NCBI GenBank assembly: GCA_002425405.1
Contig: DIME01000047.1
Location: 1-23,808 of the forward strand
Length of the DNA: 23,808 bases
Source of the DNA: Candidatus Accumulibacter vicinus
GTDB taxonomy: Bacteria > Pseudomonadota > Gammaproteobacteria > Burkholderiales > Rhodocyclaceae
Direction of reading: 5' to 3'
Below the pieces are notes generated by a model, which saw only the letters and a program-made list of their open reading frames with translations, did no database searches and was not told where the DNA came from. The position numbers were made by a program, and so were the translations under genes. Positions 1-7,311 of the stretch are shown here, in pieces. Positions within the stretch are counted from its first letter, which is position 1. Each line of letters opens with the position of its first letter.

Positions 1-106
1 TTGCTGGCTGGGGGAAGATCCGCCTGATCCGGTACCTCAGGCGCATGCGGTGCGTTTCGAGCCATGCGCCGTCCTTGGTCTGCCAGCGGTTGATGATGTC
101 GTTCAT
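1..106 (-). CDS. Unknown protein, N-terminal 35 codons only
   Basis: An open frame starts at the ATG at 106-104 and runs off the left edge of the window. It reads MNDIINRWQTKDGAWLETHR and continues with a strongly basic stretch rich in Arg. I do not recognise the family. It begins 17 bases after the stop of the 112-aa gene upstream, on the same strand, so the two are probably co-transcribed. There is a purine-rich GAGGAA element about 25 bases upstream, too far to be ideal, so the start is uncertain. Confidence 0.4.
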   Translation of the reverse strand, partial: MNDIINRWQTKDGAWLETHRMRLRYRIRRIFPQPA

Positions 107-123
107 GGCCGGAGGATTGGCCG

Positions 124-462
124 CTATTTTCTTTCCTCGGTCGCAGGTTCCGGAGCAATGACGTCACGAATCGCTGTCTTCAGCTCGCTGCGGTCGAGAT
201 GGACGAGCAGCAGCAGACCGGCGCGAACGAGCTCTTCCTTGCTGGCCGAGACGCCCTTGCGCGCCAGTTGTTTTTTCAGCTTGGAGAGCTCGAGGAATTC
301 GCTGCGCGTCAGGCGCACCTTGCAGCGAACCGTCCTTGCGGTTTTCTTTCCTTTTTTCTGGTCCGGCATCTCGCCGGTTTTTCCGGCCAGCCTTTTCAGT
401 TTGAGTGCATGTGTTGCGGCGGCAATCGGATCATCGCCGGGAGGAGGGGCTAATGCTGACAT
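124..462 (-). CDS. Small basic hypothetical protein, ribbon-helix-helix-like core
   Basis: This 112-aa protein belongs to no family I can name. The N-terminal 45 residues are Pro/Ala/Lys-rich and look disordered. The middle (about residues 45-92) reads as a beta strand (VRCKVRLT) followed by two amphipathic helices (SEFLELSKLKKQLA and SKEELVRAGLLLLVHL), an order that resembles ribbon-helix-helix DNA-binding folds, though this is only an analogy. The ATG at 462 has a GGAG ribosome binding site 8 bases upstream. The gene is preceded by a Pho-box promoter at 594-627 and followed closely by a second minus-strand frame, which suggests a phosphate-responsive operon. The start is well supported; the function is unknown. 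Confidence 0.7.
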   Translation of the reverse strand: MSALAPPPGDDPIAAATHALKLKRLAGKTGEMPDQKKGKKTARTVRCKVRLTRSEFLELSKLKKQLARKGVSASKEELVRAGLLLLVHLDRSELKTAIRDVIAPEPATEERK

Positions 463-593
463 TCAAATCTCCGTGACAGGAAGAAGTAACAGGTTCAGGG
501 TTCGACAGCGATCCTATGTGCCGAAGGATGGCAGTTGTCCCGCTGCGGGTGAGGTTCGAGGAGGGGATTAGAGTGGATCGAAACGACGCAGAG

Positions 594-627
594 ATTATGT
601 GACCGCTTTGTGACGGATTGATGACAG
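594..627 (-). promoter_or_regulatory. Pho box with -10 element (PhoB-type promoter)
   Basis: On the minus strand the sequence reads CTGTCAT, 4 bases, CCGTCAC, 4 bases, CGGTCAC: three 7-base repeats at an exact 11-base period (621-627, 610-616, 599-605). The first two match the PhoB half-site consensus CTGTCAT/CTGTCAC well, with an AT-rich CAAT spacer. Exactly 10 bases after the second half-site lies CATAAT (599-594), a 5/6 match to the -10 hexamer. As I recall it, E. coli phoA has the same two-half-site, 10-base, -10 layout. It faces the 112-aa gene, leaving a leader of about 125 bases. No other gene start lies nearby. Confidence 0.6.
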
Positions 628-713
628 ACTGTCTTTGCCGCCAACGGCGACCCGCCAAGGAACATTCAAAAAAACAGGTTGCGGAATTTGGCTAGGGCGT
701 GTCATCCATTGAG

Positions 714-1346
714 TTACTTTGAAATTACTGAAAGCCGGCCGGCGACCATGCCGACCAGTTCGATGACGTTGCTGGCGCCGGACTTGGCCATGATGTGGGC
801 GCGGTGGGTCTCGACCGTGCGCTCGCTGATGCCAAGGTCGGCGGCGATCACCTTGTTGCGCTTGCCAAGGATGATCGCGGCCAGGATTTCCTGTTCGCGC
901 GGGGTCAGGGATTCTTGCCAGCCGTCGTCCGGCGCCGATGGCGCGGTTGCTGCCGCTCGCCTTTCGTCGGCCAGGCGCATGGCGGCGTTGACCCGCTCGA
1001 TCAGGTGCTGGACGTTGAAGGGTTTTTCGAGAAAGTCGAAAGCGCCAAGGCGCATGGCCCGCACTGCGGTCGGCACGTCGGCATAGCCGGAAAGAAAGAT
1101 CACCGGGATCTCGGGATTGCGCTTCCGCAACCAGTCATGGACTTCCGGTCCGGTGATGCGCGGCATGCGGATGTCGAGCAGCACGCAGTCGGTGTTGCCG
1201 GGGCGCCAGCGGCGCATGAAGTCCTCGCCGGACGAGTATTCCTCGGTGACCAGCCGGACGCTGGCCAGCACTTCCTGCAGGAAACCACGAACCTGCGCAT
1301 CGTCATCGACGATGCAGATGGACCGGTTCGCAGGATTTGCGGCCAT
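714..1346 (-). CDS. FixJ/NarL-family two-component response regulator
   Basis: This 210-aa protein has a receiver domain (residues 9-125) and a LuxR-type helix-turn-helix (about 147-203). The receiver shows the acidic pocket D14-D16, phospho-acceptor D58 in LLDIRMP, S86 and K108 in EKPF. The output domain starts LTPREQEIL and contains the recognition-helix motif SERTVETHRAHIM, typical of FixJ. It should bind DNA as a phosphorylated dimer and control transcription; its targets cannot be read from this window. It is divergent from the histidine kinase starting at 1518, across a 171-base shared region, so that kinase is the likely partner. The ATG at 1346 lacks a strong ribosome binding site. 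Confidence 0.93.
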   Translation of the reverse strand: MAANPANRSICIVDDDAQVRGFLQEVLASVRLVTEEYSSGEDFMRRWRPGNTDCVLLDIRMPRITGPEVHDWLRKRNPEIPVIFLSGYADVPTAVRAMRLGAFDFLEKPFNVQHLIERVNAAMRLADERRAAATAPSAPDDGWQESLTPREQEILAAIILGKRNKVIAADLGISERTVETHRAHIMAKSGASNVIELVGMVAGRLSVISK

Positions 1347-1517
1347 GGGCGTGATCTACGGATTTCAGGGTGCAATGATGACAGAGTGCGCTATTCTACC
1401 GATGATTGGCAATCCTGCAGAGAATGACCGAAAAATGGCTTGACCGATGCATCAGACCCGCCGAACACTGCCAGTTGACCCTGCGGTCTGTCGTGCCTGC
1501 CGGCAGGGCTGCGCCTG

Positions 1518-3332
1518 ATGGGTGCGTATCGGTCGCGGCGATACTGCCTGGAGTGGGGGTTGCTGACCGTCGCCCTGCTGCTGCTCGGTGGCCCGAACGC
1601 CTGGTCGCTGCTGCAGCAGTATCGGTCTGTCGAGCAGGAAGAAGGAGATCGCCTGCAGGTTGCGGCACGTCAGCTCGCTGACCTGATGGTACGGCATCTG
1701 CCTCCGGATGATTTCCGTGCCTTGATGGCGCTGGTGCGTTACGCGCCGGACCTGCGGGTGTCGGTGCAGGCGGGCGGCGAGCGGTTCGAGTGGGTAGCGG
1801 CCAGGTCGGATGGCGGTGGATGGGAGGCCGCGGGTGCGACGACGTTCCTTCCGAGTCAGCACGAGAGCGGGCAGACGGCCTCGTTGCTGAGCGGTGTGTA
1901 CGATGCGAACGGTCAAGAGCTGCTGGTGGCGGTACGCGCGCTGCCGGCCGGCAGCATCGATGCAACCCTGCTGGTCGGCGTCGCCCGGCCGCGCGCCACG
2001 ATCCATGCCAACTGGCACCGCATGGCGACCTGGCATCTCGGGCTGTTTCTGGCCACGCTGCTGTCGTCGGTATTTGCCCTGTCTGCAGTGCAGCGCCGGC
2101 AACGGCGTCTCGATGTCCTGCGCGCAGAGCGTCATGCCGAGCAGCGGGCGGCTGCCGAGCGTCTGCGGCTGGCGACCGACCTGGCTGGTCTGGGAGTGTG
2201 GGAATATGATCCGGTCGGTGGGCGCCTGCACTGGGATGCGTCGATCTACGCGCTGTACGGCATCGACCCGGCCGTGGCGGCCGTGACCACCTGCAAGGAC
2301 TGGTGCAAGCACATCCTGCCCGAGGATCTGCCGGCCGCGGAAGCCGCGCTGCAGGCGTCGATCCGCGGACGCCATCAGCTCCGGGTGGATTTCCGGATTC
2401 GCCGCGGTGATGGGCAGATCCGCATGATCAGGGCGCTGGCGCAGCCGCTTTTCGCGATCGATGGTTCGCCTCTGTCGGTGATCGGCATCAACCAGGATGT
2501 GACCGATCGCATCGAGGCCGAGCGCGCGCAGGACGAACTCAGGAACCGCCTCGCCAGGGCGGCACGCATGGAGATTCTGGGGACGATGGCTGCCGGCATT
2601 GTGCATGACTTCAACAATATCCTGGTCGCCATTCTCGGTTTTTCCGGGCTGGGCAGGACAGTGGTACGCGCTGCCGGCGTTTCCGGGCGCGTGGCCTCGT
2701 ATTTCGAGGAGATCGAAACCGCCGGCGAACGCGCCAGGGATTTGGTGCAGCAGTTGCTGGTCTTCTCGCGCGGCGGCACGCTCCATGTTTCGGTGGTATC
2801 GGTGGCCGATGAGGCGCGCGCAGTGGTCGATCTGCTCGCTTCATCCTTCCCGACAGGCGTGACCTTGTCGATGCACATCGACGACGATCTGCCGGCGCTC
2901 GACATCGATCGCTCACACCTGTATCGGATCCTGGTCAATCTCTGCCTGAACGCCCGCAGTGCGATGACCGGGCCGGGCGAGGTACGCATTTTGGCGCACC
3001 GCGTAAGCGTCGATCCGGTCGGGGTCTGTGCTTCCTGCCATGCCGAGTTTGCCGGCGAGTTCGTGCGCGTTGCAGTCAGCGACGAGGGCTGCGGTATCCC
3101 GCAGGCGATTCACGATCGCATTTTCGAGCCTTTCTTCACCACCCGCGAACCGGGCATGGGAGCAGGCATGGGGTTGGCCGTCGTGCACGGTCTGGTGCAC
3201 CTCTATCAAGGGCATGTGCAGATGCAGAGCGTACCGGGGCAGGGAAGCACCCTGGCGATCCTGTGGCCGCGCAGCATGTGGCACGCCGAGGCGGCGAGCG
3301 AAGAATCGCCTGCCGGTGCCGCCGCCGACTGA
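1518..3332 (+). CDS. Membrane-bound PAS sensor histidine kinase
   Basis: This 604-aa kinase has a membrane helix at about 10-30, a periplasmic sensor of about 135 residues with no recognised fold, a second helix at about 172-192, a PAS domain (about 208-335, with ITDRIEAE-like end DVTDRIEAE), a histidine phospho-acceptor H363 in GIVHDFNN, and a HATPase domain with an N-box (NLCLNARSAM), a G1 box (DEGCGIP) and a glycine-rich lid (GMGAGMGLAVVHGLV). It has no receiver domain, so it should phosphorylate a separate regulator, most likely the divergent FixJ-type gene at 714-1346. Between the N and G1 boxes it carries a CxxC insertion (C504, C507, followed by H508). It ends 6 bases from the convergent hybrid kinase. 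Confidence 0.92.
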   Translation: MGAYRSRRYCLEWGLLTVALLLLGGPNAWSLLQQYRSVEQEEGDRLQVAARQLADLMVRHLPPDDFRALMALVRYAPDLRVSVQAGGERFEWVAARSDGGGWEAAGATTFLPSQHESGQTASLLSGVYDANGQELLVAVRALPAGSIDATLLVGVARPRATIHANWHRMATWHLGLFLATLLSSVFALSAVQRRQRRLDVLRAERHAEQRAAAERLRLATDLAGLGVWEYDPVGGRLHWDASIYALYGIDPAVAAVTTCKDWCKHILPEDLPAAEAALQASIRGRHQLRVDFRIRRGDGQIRMIRALAQPLFAIDGSPLSVIGINQDVTDRIEAERAQDELRNRLARAARMEILGTMAAGIVHDFNNILVAILGFSGLGRTVVRAAGVSGRVASYFEEIETAGERARDLVQQLLVFSRGGTLHVSVVSVADEARAVVDLLASSFPTGVTLSMHIDDDLPALDIDRSHLYRILVNLCLNARSAMTGPGEVRILAHRVSVDPVGVCASCHAEFAGEFVRVAVSDEGCGIPQAIHDRIFEPFFTTREPGMGAGMGLAVVHGLVHLYQGHVQMQSVPGQGSTLAILWPRSMWHAEAASEESPAGAAAD

Positions 3333-3338
3333 AGGTCC

Positions 3339-5765
3339 TCATGCGCCGGGCGACGGTCGCAGCCAGCGCCTGACGACTTCGAGCAGCGCCGCCATTCTGA
3401 AGGGTTTGGCGATGAAGTCGTTCATTCCGGCGGCTCGGCAGCGATCCTGGACTTCTTTGACGACGTTGCCGGTGAGGGCCAGGATCGGCACCTGCGCGTG
3501 CTTCGGCTGTTGGCGAATCCGGCGCGTCGCCTCGAATCCGTCCATGATCGGCATCTGCAGGTCCATCAGGATCAGAGCGTAAGCTCCCCTGCCGGCAAGT
3601 TCGACCGCGGTCGCGCCATTGGTCGCGCAGTCGGCAAGCAGGCCAATGTTTTCCAGGATCGCGACCATCACCTCGCGGTTGATCGGCTCGTCGTCAACGA
3701 TCAGGATACGTCCTTCCGGGGGCGCCTGTTGCGCCCCCGTGTCCACCCCCGCGGTCGCCGTCGCGGTGTCGCCGCCGGCCCTCTCGGGCGCCTTCTGCAG
3801 ACAGGCCGTGAACCAGAAGGTGCTGCCCGCCCCCTCGGTACTGTCAACCCCGACGCTGCCACCCATCCTCTCGGCGATCTGTTTGACGATGGCGAGGCCG
3901 AGACCGGTCCCGCCATGCACTCGGGTCATCGAATCATCGGCTTGCTCGAAGTGCCGGAAGAGTCGCCCGAGCGAGCTGGCGGCAATGCCGATGCCGGTAT
4001 CGCGGACCTCGAAGCGCAGCATGAGGTGGTTCTTGCTTTCTTGCTGGCGGTGGACGCTGACCCGGATGCTGCCCTGTGAGGTGAACCGGATCGCGTTGCT
4101 GACGTAATTGAGCAGGGCTTGCCGAAGGCGTGTCGGGTCGCCGAGCAGTGGGCCGGGCAGGGGCTGGCAATCGCACGATAGCGTGAGGCCCTTTTGCCGG
4201 GCGCGATCCGTGCTCATTTCGACGACGCTGGTGACAATACGGGCCACATGGCAAGGGACTTCTTCGAGAACCAGCTTGCCGGCCTCGATCTTCGAGAAGT
4301 CGAGTACGTTGTCGATGAGGCTCAGCAGGTGTTGCGCAGCGCTGTGCAACTTGTCCATCCGCTCTGCCTGTGGGGTGCTGAGACCGTCCTGTTTCATCAA
4401 TTCGGCAAAGCCGAGAATGGCCGTCATCGGGGTGCGGATCTCGTGACTCATGTTGGCCAGGAAAGCGCTCTTCGCCCGGTTGGCGGACCTCGCCATCTGC
4501 GTCGCGATGGCCAGTTGCCGGGTACGTTCGGCGACGTGCGCCTCGAGGCTCTCGTTCATTCGGCGCAGCCGGGCTTCCGCCTCCTTGCTCTCGGTGATGT
4601 CGAGGTGGGTGCCGAACATGTGCAGTGGCCGGCCGTCGGCACTCCAGTCCATGACCTTGCCGCGGTCACGAATCCATACCCAGTGGCCGTCCCGGTGGCG
4701 CATCCGGCACTCGCAGTCGTAGGCGGGCAATTCGCCGGCAAAGTGTCGGCGCAGCAGGGTGTTGGATTTTTCGAGGTCGTCCGGATGCGCGAAGCGGAAC
4801 CAGGTGGCGATGCTCAGTGGCGAAATCTCCGCCAGCGTGTAGCCGATGATCCCGGCCCAGCGTTCGTTGAAGAGCACTGCGCCGGTCTGAACGTTCCATT
4901 CCCAGGTGCCCACGTCGGTACCGGCGATCAGGTTGGCCAGGCGCTGGCGCTCGGTGCGCAAGGCGTCGGCCAGGTTTCGGCTGGTGCTGATGTCTTGGTG
5001 CACGACGACGCAGCCGCCGCGGCCGGATCGCAAGGGATCGACGCGCATCCGGAAGCAGCGCTCCTGGTTCGCTGCCTGGCAGGGGTATTCAAGCTCAAAG
5101 TAATCGCTGCGCCCGGCCAGTACCGCGGCAATGCCGGTCCAGGCGGCCAGGGCTTCGGCCGCCCAGGGGTTGGCGACCAACGGGTCGGCGGCGGCAAGAC
5201 AGATCGCCAGGTAATCGGTACCGATCGGATGAGCGAGCAGCGTCTCGCCGCCGTTTTCTGCCGCGAATCGCAACCACGCCTGATTGACTGCAACGATTTT
5301 CCCGTCGCCGTCGAGGACCGCGACGTGTGCGCTCAACGAATCGAGGATGGCGGCATTGAATGCTTCACTCGCACGCAGCGCCGCCTCGGTCTGGCATCGC
5401 TCGGTGGTGTCGCGCAGCAATGCCGTGAATAGCTTCTGCCCGTCCACCTCGACCTGCGAAATCGACGCTTCGAGCGGGAATTCCTCGCCATTGCCACGGA
5501 GGCCAAGAACTTGATAGGTTCTTCCCATCGGCCGCGACGTGACCGGACTGGTGGCGAACTTCCCGACATGAATGCGATGTGCCGTCTGGAAACGTTCTGG
5601 AATGAAACGGTCGAGCAGGCTCCCGATGGCCTCGGCAACCGGACAGTCAAACATTTTTTCGGCGGCGGCGTTGAACAGGATGATACGGTAAGATTCGTCG
5701 ATGGTCACGATCGCATCGAGGGTTGTGTCGATGATCCTGGCCAGCCTTTGTTCCCCGTCAATCAT
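3339..5765 (-). CDS. Hybrid sensor histidine kinase, three PAS domains plus receiver
   Basis: This 808-aa protein has no membrane helix and should be cytoplasmic. Domains in order: PAS 1 (about 5-122), PAS 2 (about 135-258), PAS 3 of the PAS-fold-3 type (about 275-395), a short coiled linker, HisKA with phospho-acceptor H441 in NMSHEIRTPM, HATPase (about 545-660, with DTGIGI and GGTGLGLAIV), and a C-terminal receiver (about 688-800) with phospho-acceptor D735 in LMDLQMP and a KPF motif. In PAS 1, H63 in ERFQTAH falls where FixL has its haem-ligating histidine, but this His is common in PAS domains that bind no haem. The start at 5765 has GGGAG upstream. No HPt domain or output partner is visible nearby. 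Confidence 0.94.
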   Translation of the reverse strand: MIDGEQRLARIIDTTLDAIVTIDESYRIILFNAAAEKMFDCPVAEAIGSLLDRFIPERFQTAHRIHVGKFATSPVTSRPMGRTYQVLGLRGNGEEFPLEASISQVEVDGQKLFTALLRDTTERCQTEAALRASEAFNAAILDSLSAHVAVLDGDGKIVAVNQAWLRFAAENGGETLLAHPIGTDYLAICLAAADPLVANPWAAEALAAWTGIAAVLAGRSDYFELEYPCQAANQERCFRMRVDPLRSGRGGCVVVHQDISTSRNLADALRTERQRLANLIAGTDVGTWEWNVQTGAVLFNERWAGIIGYTLAEISPLSIATWFRFAHPDDLEKSNTLLRRHFAGELPAYDCECRMRHRDGHWVWIRDRGKVMDWSADGRPLHMFGTHLDITESKEAEARLRRMNESLEAHVAERTRQLAIATQMARSANRAKSAFLANMSHEIRTPMTAILGFAELMKQDGLSTPQAERMDKLHSAAQHLLSLIDNVLDFSKIEAGKLVLEEVPCHVARIVTSVVEMSTDRARQKGLTLSCDCQPLPGPLLGDPTRLRQALLNYVSNAIRFTSQGSIRVSVHRQQESKNHLMLRFEVRDTGIGIAASSLGRLFRHFEQADDSMTRVHGGTGLGLAIVKQIAERMGGSVGVDSTEGAGSTFWFTACLQKAPERAGGDTATATAGVDTGAQQAPPEGRILIVDDEPINREVMVAILENIGLLADCATNGATAVELAGRGAYALILMDLQMPIMDGFEATRRIRQQPKHAQVPILALTGNVVKEVQDRCRAAGMNDFIAKPFRMAALLEVVRRWLRPSPGA

Positions 5766-5928
5766 GGTGTGCTCCCATGCCCGCTCCGCTGCGAAGCGCT
5801 GTTCCCGATCGGCGAACCTTCAGCCGAATGCGCAGCATATCATTCGCCGCCGGTGGCGGGATGAGGCCTGACCCTGATGCCGATACCACTTCATCCGGCG
5901 GCGCAGCGCCTGGCCGTCGGCTGCGGCG

Positions 5929-7266
5929 ATGAACCCGCCGCGCCGCCGTGCCCTGGTCGCCGCGCTCGCCGGCGGCGCGCTTGCCTTGTCGGGCGTCGTT
6001 GCGCAGCCCTGGCGAGCCTGGTTCAATCGCTGCCAGGCGCGGTTGCCGGCAGCCGTTGCGGCCGGCGAGTGGGTGCGCAGCGCGTGGGACGGGGTCGATC
6101 CGGCGCAGTTTCTGGATGGCCATGTGCACCTGGTCGGTATCGGCGATTCGGACAGCGGCATCGAGGTGAATCCGCAGATGGACAGCCTCCTGCACCCGCT
6201 GCAGTATGCGCAGCGCCTGTTCTATCTGAACGCGGGCTGCGTCCATGATGCACCGGGGCGAGTCGACGAGAGCTACGTCGACCGCCTGCAGAATCTCGTC
6301 GAAGGATTGCGGCCGGGAGCGAAGCTGCTGCTCTTTGCTTTCGACCGCTTCCACGACCTCGATGGTCGGGCCGACCCGCAGCGCAGTTCCTTCCATACCC
6401 CGAACGCCTACGCGCAGGCCGTGGCCGCGCGCCATCCGCAGTATTTTCAGTGGGCGGCGTCGATTCACCCGTATCGCGGCGACTGCGTCGAGGCACTGGC
6501 CATCGCCGTCGAAGGAGGGGCGCGGGCGGTGAAATGGTTGCCACCGGCGATGGGCATCGATCCGTCCTCAAGGCGTTGCGATCGCTTCTATGCCGCACTG
6601 GCGAAACACGCTCTTCCGTTGATCAGCCATGCGGGCGAGGAAAAAGCGGCTCCCGGTGGCGATCAGCCCGCCTTTGGCAACCCGCTCCTGCTGCGGCGGG
6701 CGATGGACCATGGCGTACGGGTGGTGGTGGCGCATTGTGCCTCGCTCGGCAGCGCCGTCGATGTGGACCGGGGTGCGAACGCCGCGCCGCTTCCCTGTTT
6801 TGAACTGTTTGCTCGCCTGATGGGCGAAGCGCGTTATGAGAAACTGCTGTTTGGCGATATTTCGGCGCTGACGCTCAGGAACCGCAGCGCGGAAGTTCTG
6901 CGCACGCTGCTCGAGCGCGGCGAATGGCATGCGCGTTTGCTGAACGGTTCCGACTATCCGTTGCCGGGCATCGTGCCGCTGATCCTGCCTGCGGAGTTCG
7001 CCGCGCGTGGCATGCTGCCGGAGTCAGCGGTTGCGGAGCTGGAAGTGATTCGACACCACAATCCCTTGCTCTTCGATTTCGTCCTCAAGCGGCATCTGTC
7101 TTCGCGGGGACAGCGCTTCGCCCCCACGATCTTCGAGACACGCTCCTTCTTTGAACGATGCCGGCTGGCTGAGGGGCCTGGCGCCGGCATGAAGGGGAAC
7201 CCGGCCGGTGGCGAGGGAGGCCTCGCAGCGTTCGGTGGTGCGCAGTGCAGCCCTCCAGGGAGCTAG
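5929..7266 (+). CDS. Amidohydrolase-type metal-dependent hydrolase with Tat-like leader
   Basis: This 445-aa protein has the metal-site pattern of the amidohydrolase superfamily (amidohydro_2 / COG2159-like TIM barrel): the HxH pair H65 and H67 in DGHVHL, K202 in VKWLPPAMGI, H234 in LISHAGE, H269 in VVAHCAS and D342 in NGSDYP. The N-terminus (RRRALVAALAGGALALSG) looks like a twin-arginine or uncleaved membrane leader, so the enzyme is probably exported or anchored outside the cytoplasm, which is unusual for this fold. The substrate cannot be deduced. It is divergent from the hybrid kinase and converges on the phosphofructokinase gene. No strong ribosome binding site precedes the ATG at 5929. 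The C-terminal 25 residues are Gly-rich and probably disordered. Confidence 0.85.
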   Translation: MNPPRRRALVAALAGGALALSGVVAQPWRAWFNRCQARLPAAVAAGEWVRSAWDGVDPAQFLDGHVHLVGIGDSDSGIEVNPQMDSLLHPLQYAQRLFYLNAGCVHDAPGRVDESYVDRLQNLVEGLRPGAKLLLFAFDRFHDLDGRADPQRSSFHTPNAYAQAVAARHPQYFQWAASIHPYRGDCVEALAIAVEGGARAVKWLPPAMGIDPSSRRCDRFYAALAKHALPLISHAGEEKAAPGGDQPAFGNPLLLRRAMDHGVRVVVAHCASLGSAVDVDRGANAAPLPCFELFARLMGEARYEKLLFGDISALTLRNRSAEVLRTLLERGEWHARLLNGSDYPLPGIVPLILPAEFAARGMLPESAVAELEVIRHHNPLLFDFVLKRHLSSRGQRFAPTIFETRSFFERCRLAEGPGAGMKGNPAGGEGGLAAFGGAQCSPPGS

Positions 7267-7288
7267 GGCCATCGTTGCCGATGGCCCT
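7265..7288. terminator. Perfect hairpin between convergent genes
   Basis: A 10-base stem, AGGGCCATCG, pairs perfectly with CGATGGCCCT around a TTGC loop. It lies between the convergent amidohydrolase and phosphofructokinase genes and overlaps the last two bases of the amidohydrolase TAG stop. Its symmetry would let it act on both strands. No clear T-tract follows on either side, so it may stabilise 3' ends or act with Rho rather than as a classical intrinsic terminator. Confidence 0.55.
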
Positions 7289-7311
7289 GCCTGACCGAAG
7301 ACGCCGCTCGT

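Noticed and set aside
431..658. 75-codon minus-strand frame across the Pho-box leader
   Set aside because: It overlaps the better-supported 112-aa gene, starts inside or beyond the promoter, and has no ribosome binding site.
1347..1517. Promoters for the divergent regulator and kinase
   Set aside because: TTGACC-like and TAGAAT-like hexamers are present but none are paired at an acceptable spacing, so none is called.
1452..2786. 444-codon frame on the minus strand
   Set aside because: It is antisense to the PAS histidine kinase and its protein is compositionally biased (Gln/Arg/Pro) with no motif.
3027..3041. CASCH read as a c-type haem attachment motif
   Set aside because: It lies in the cytoplasmic ATPase domain, where c-type haem is not attached; a metal or redox Cys pair is more likely.
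4194..5432. 412-codon frame on the plus strand
   Set aside because: It is antisense to the hybrid kinase; no motif is visible.
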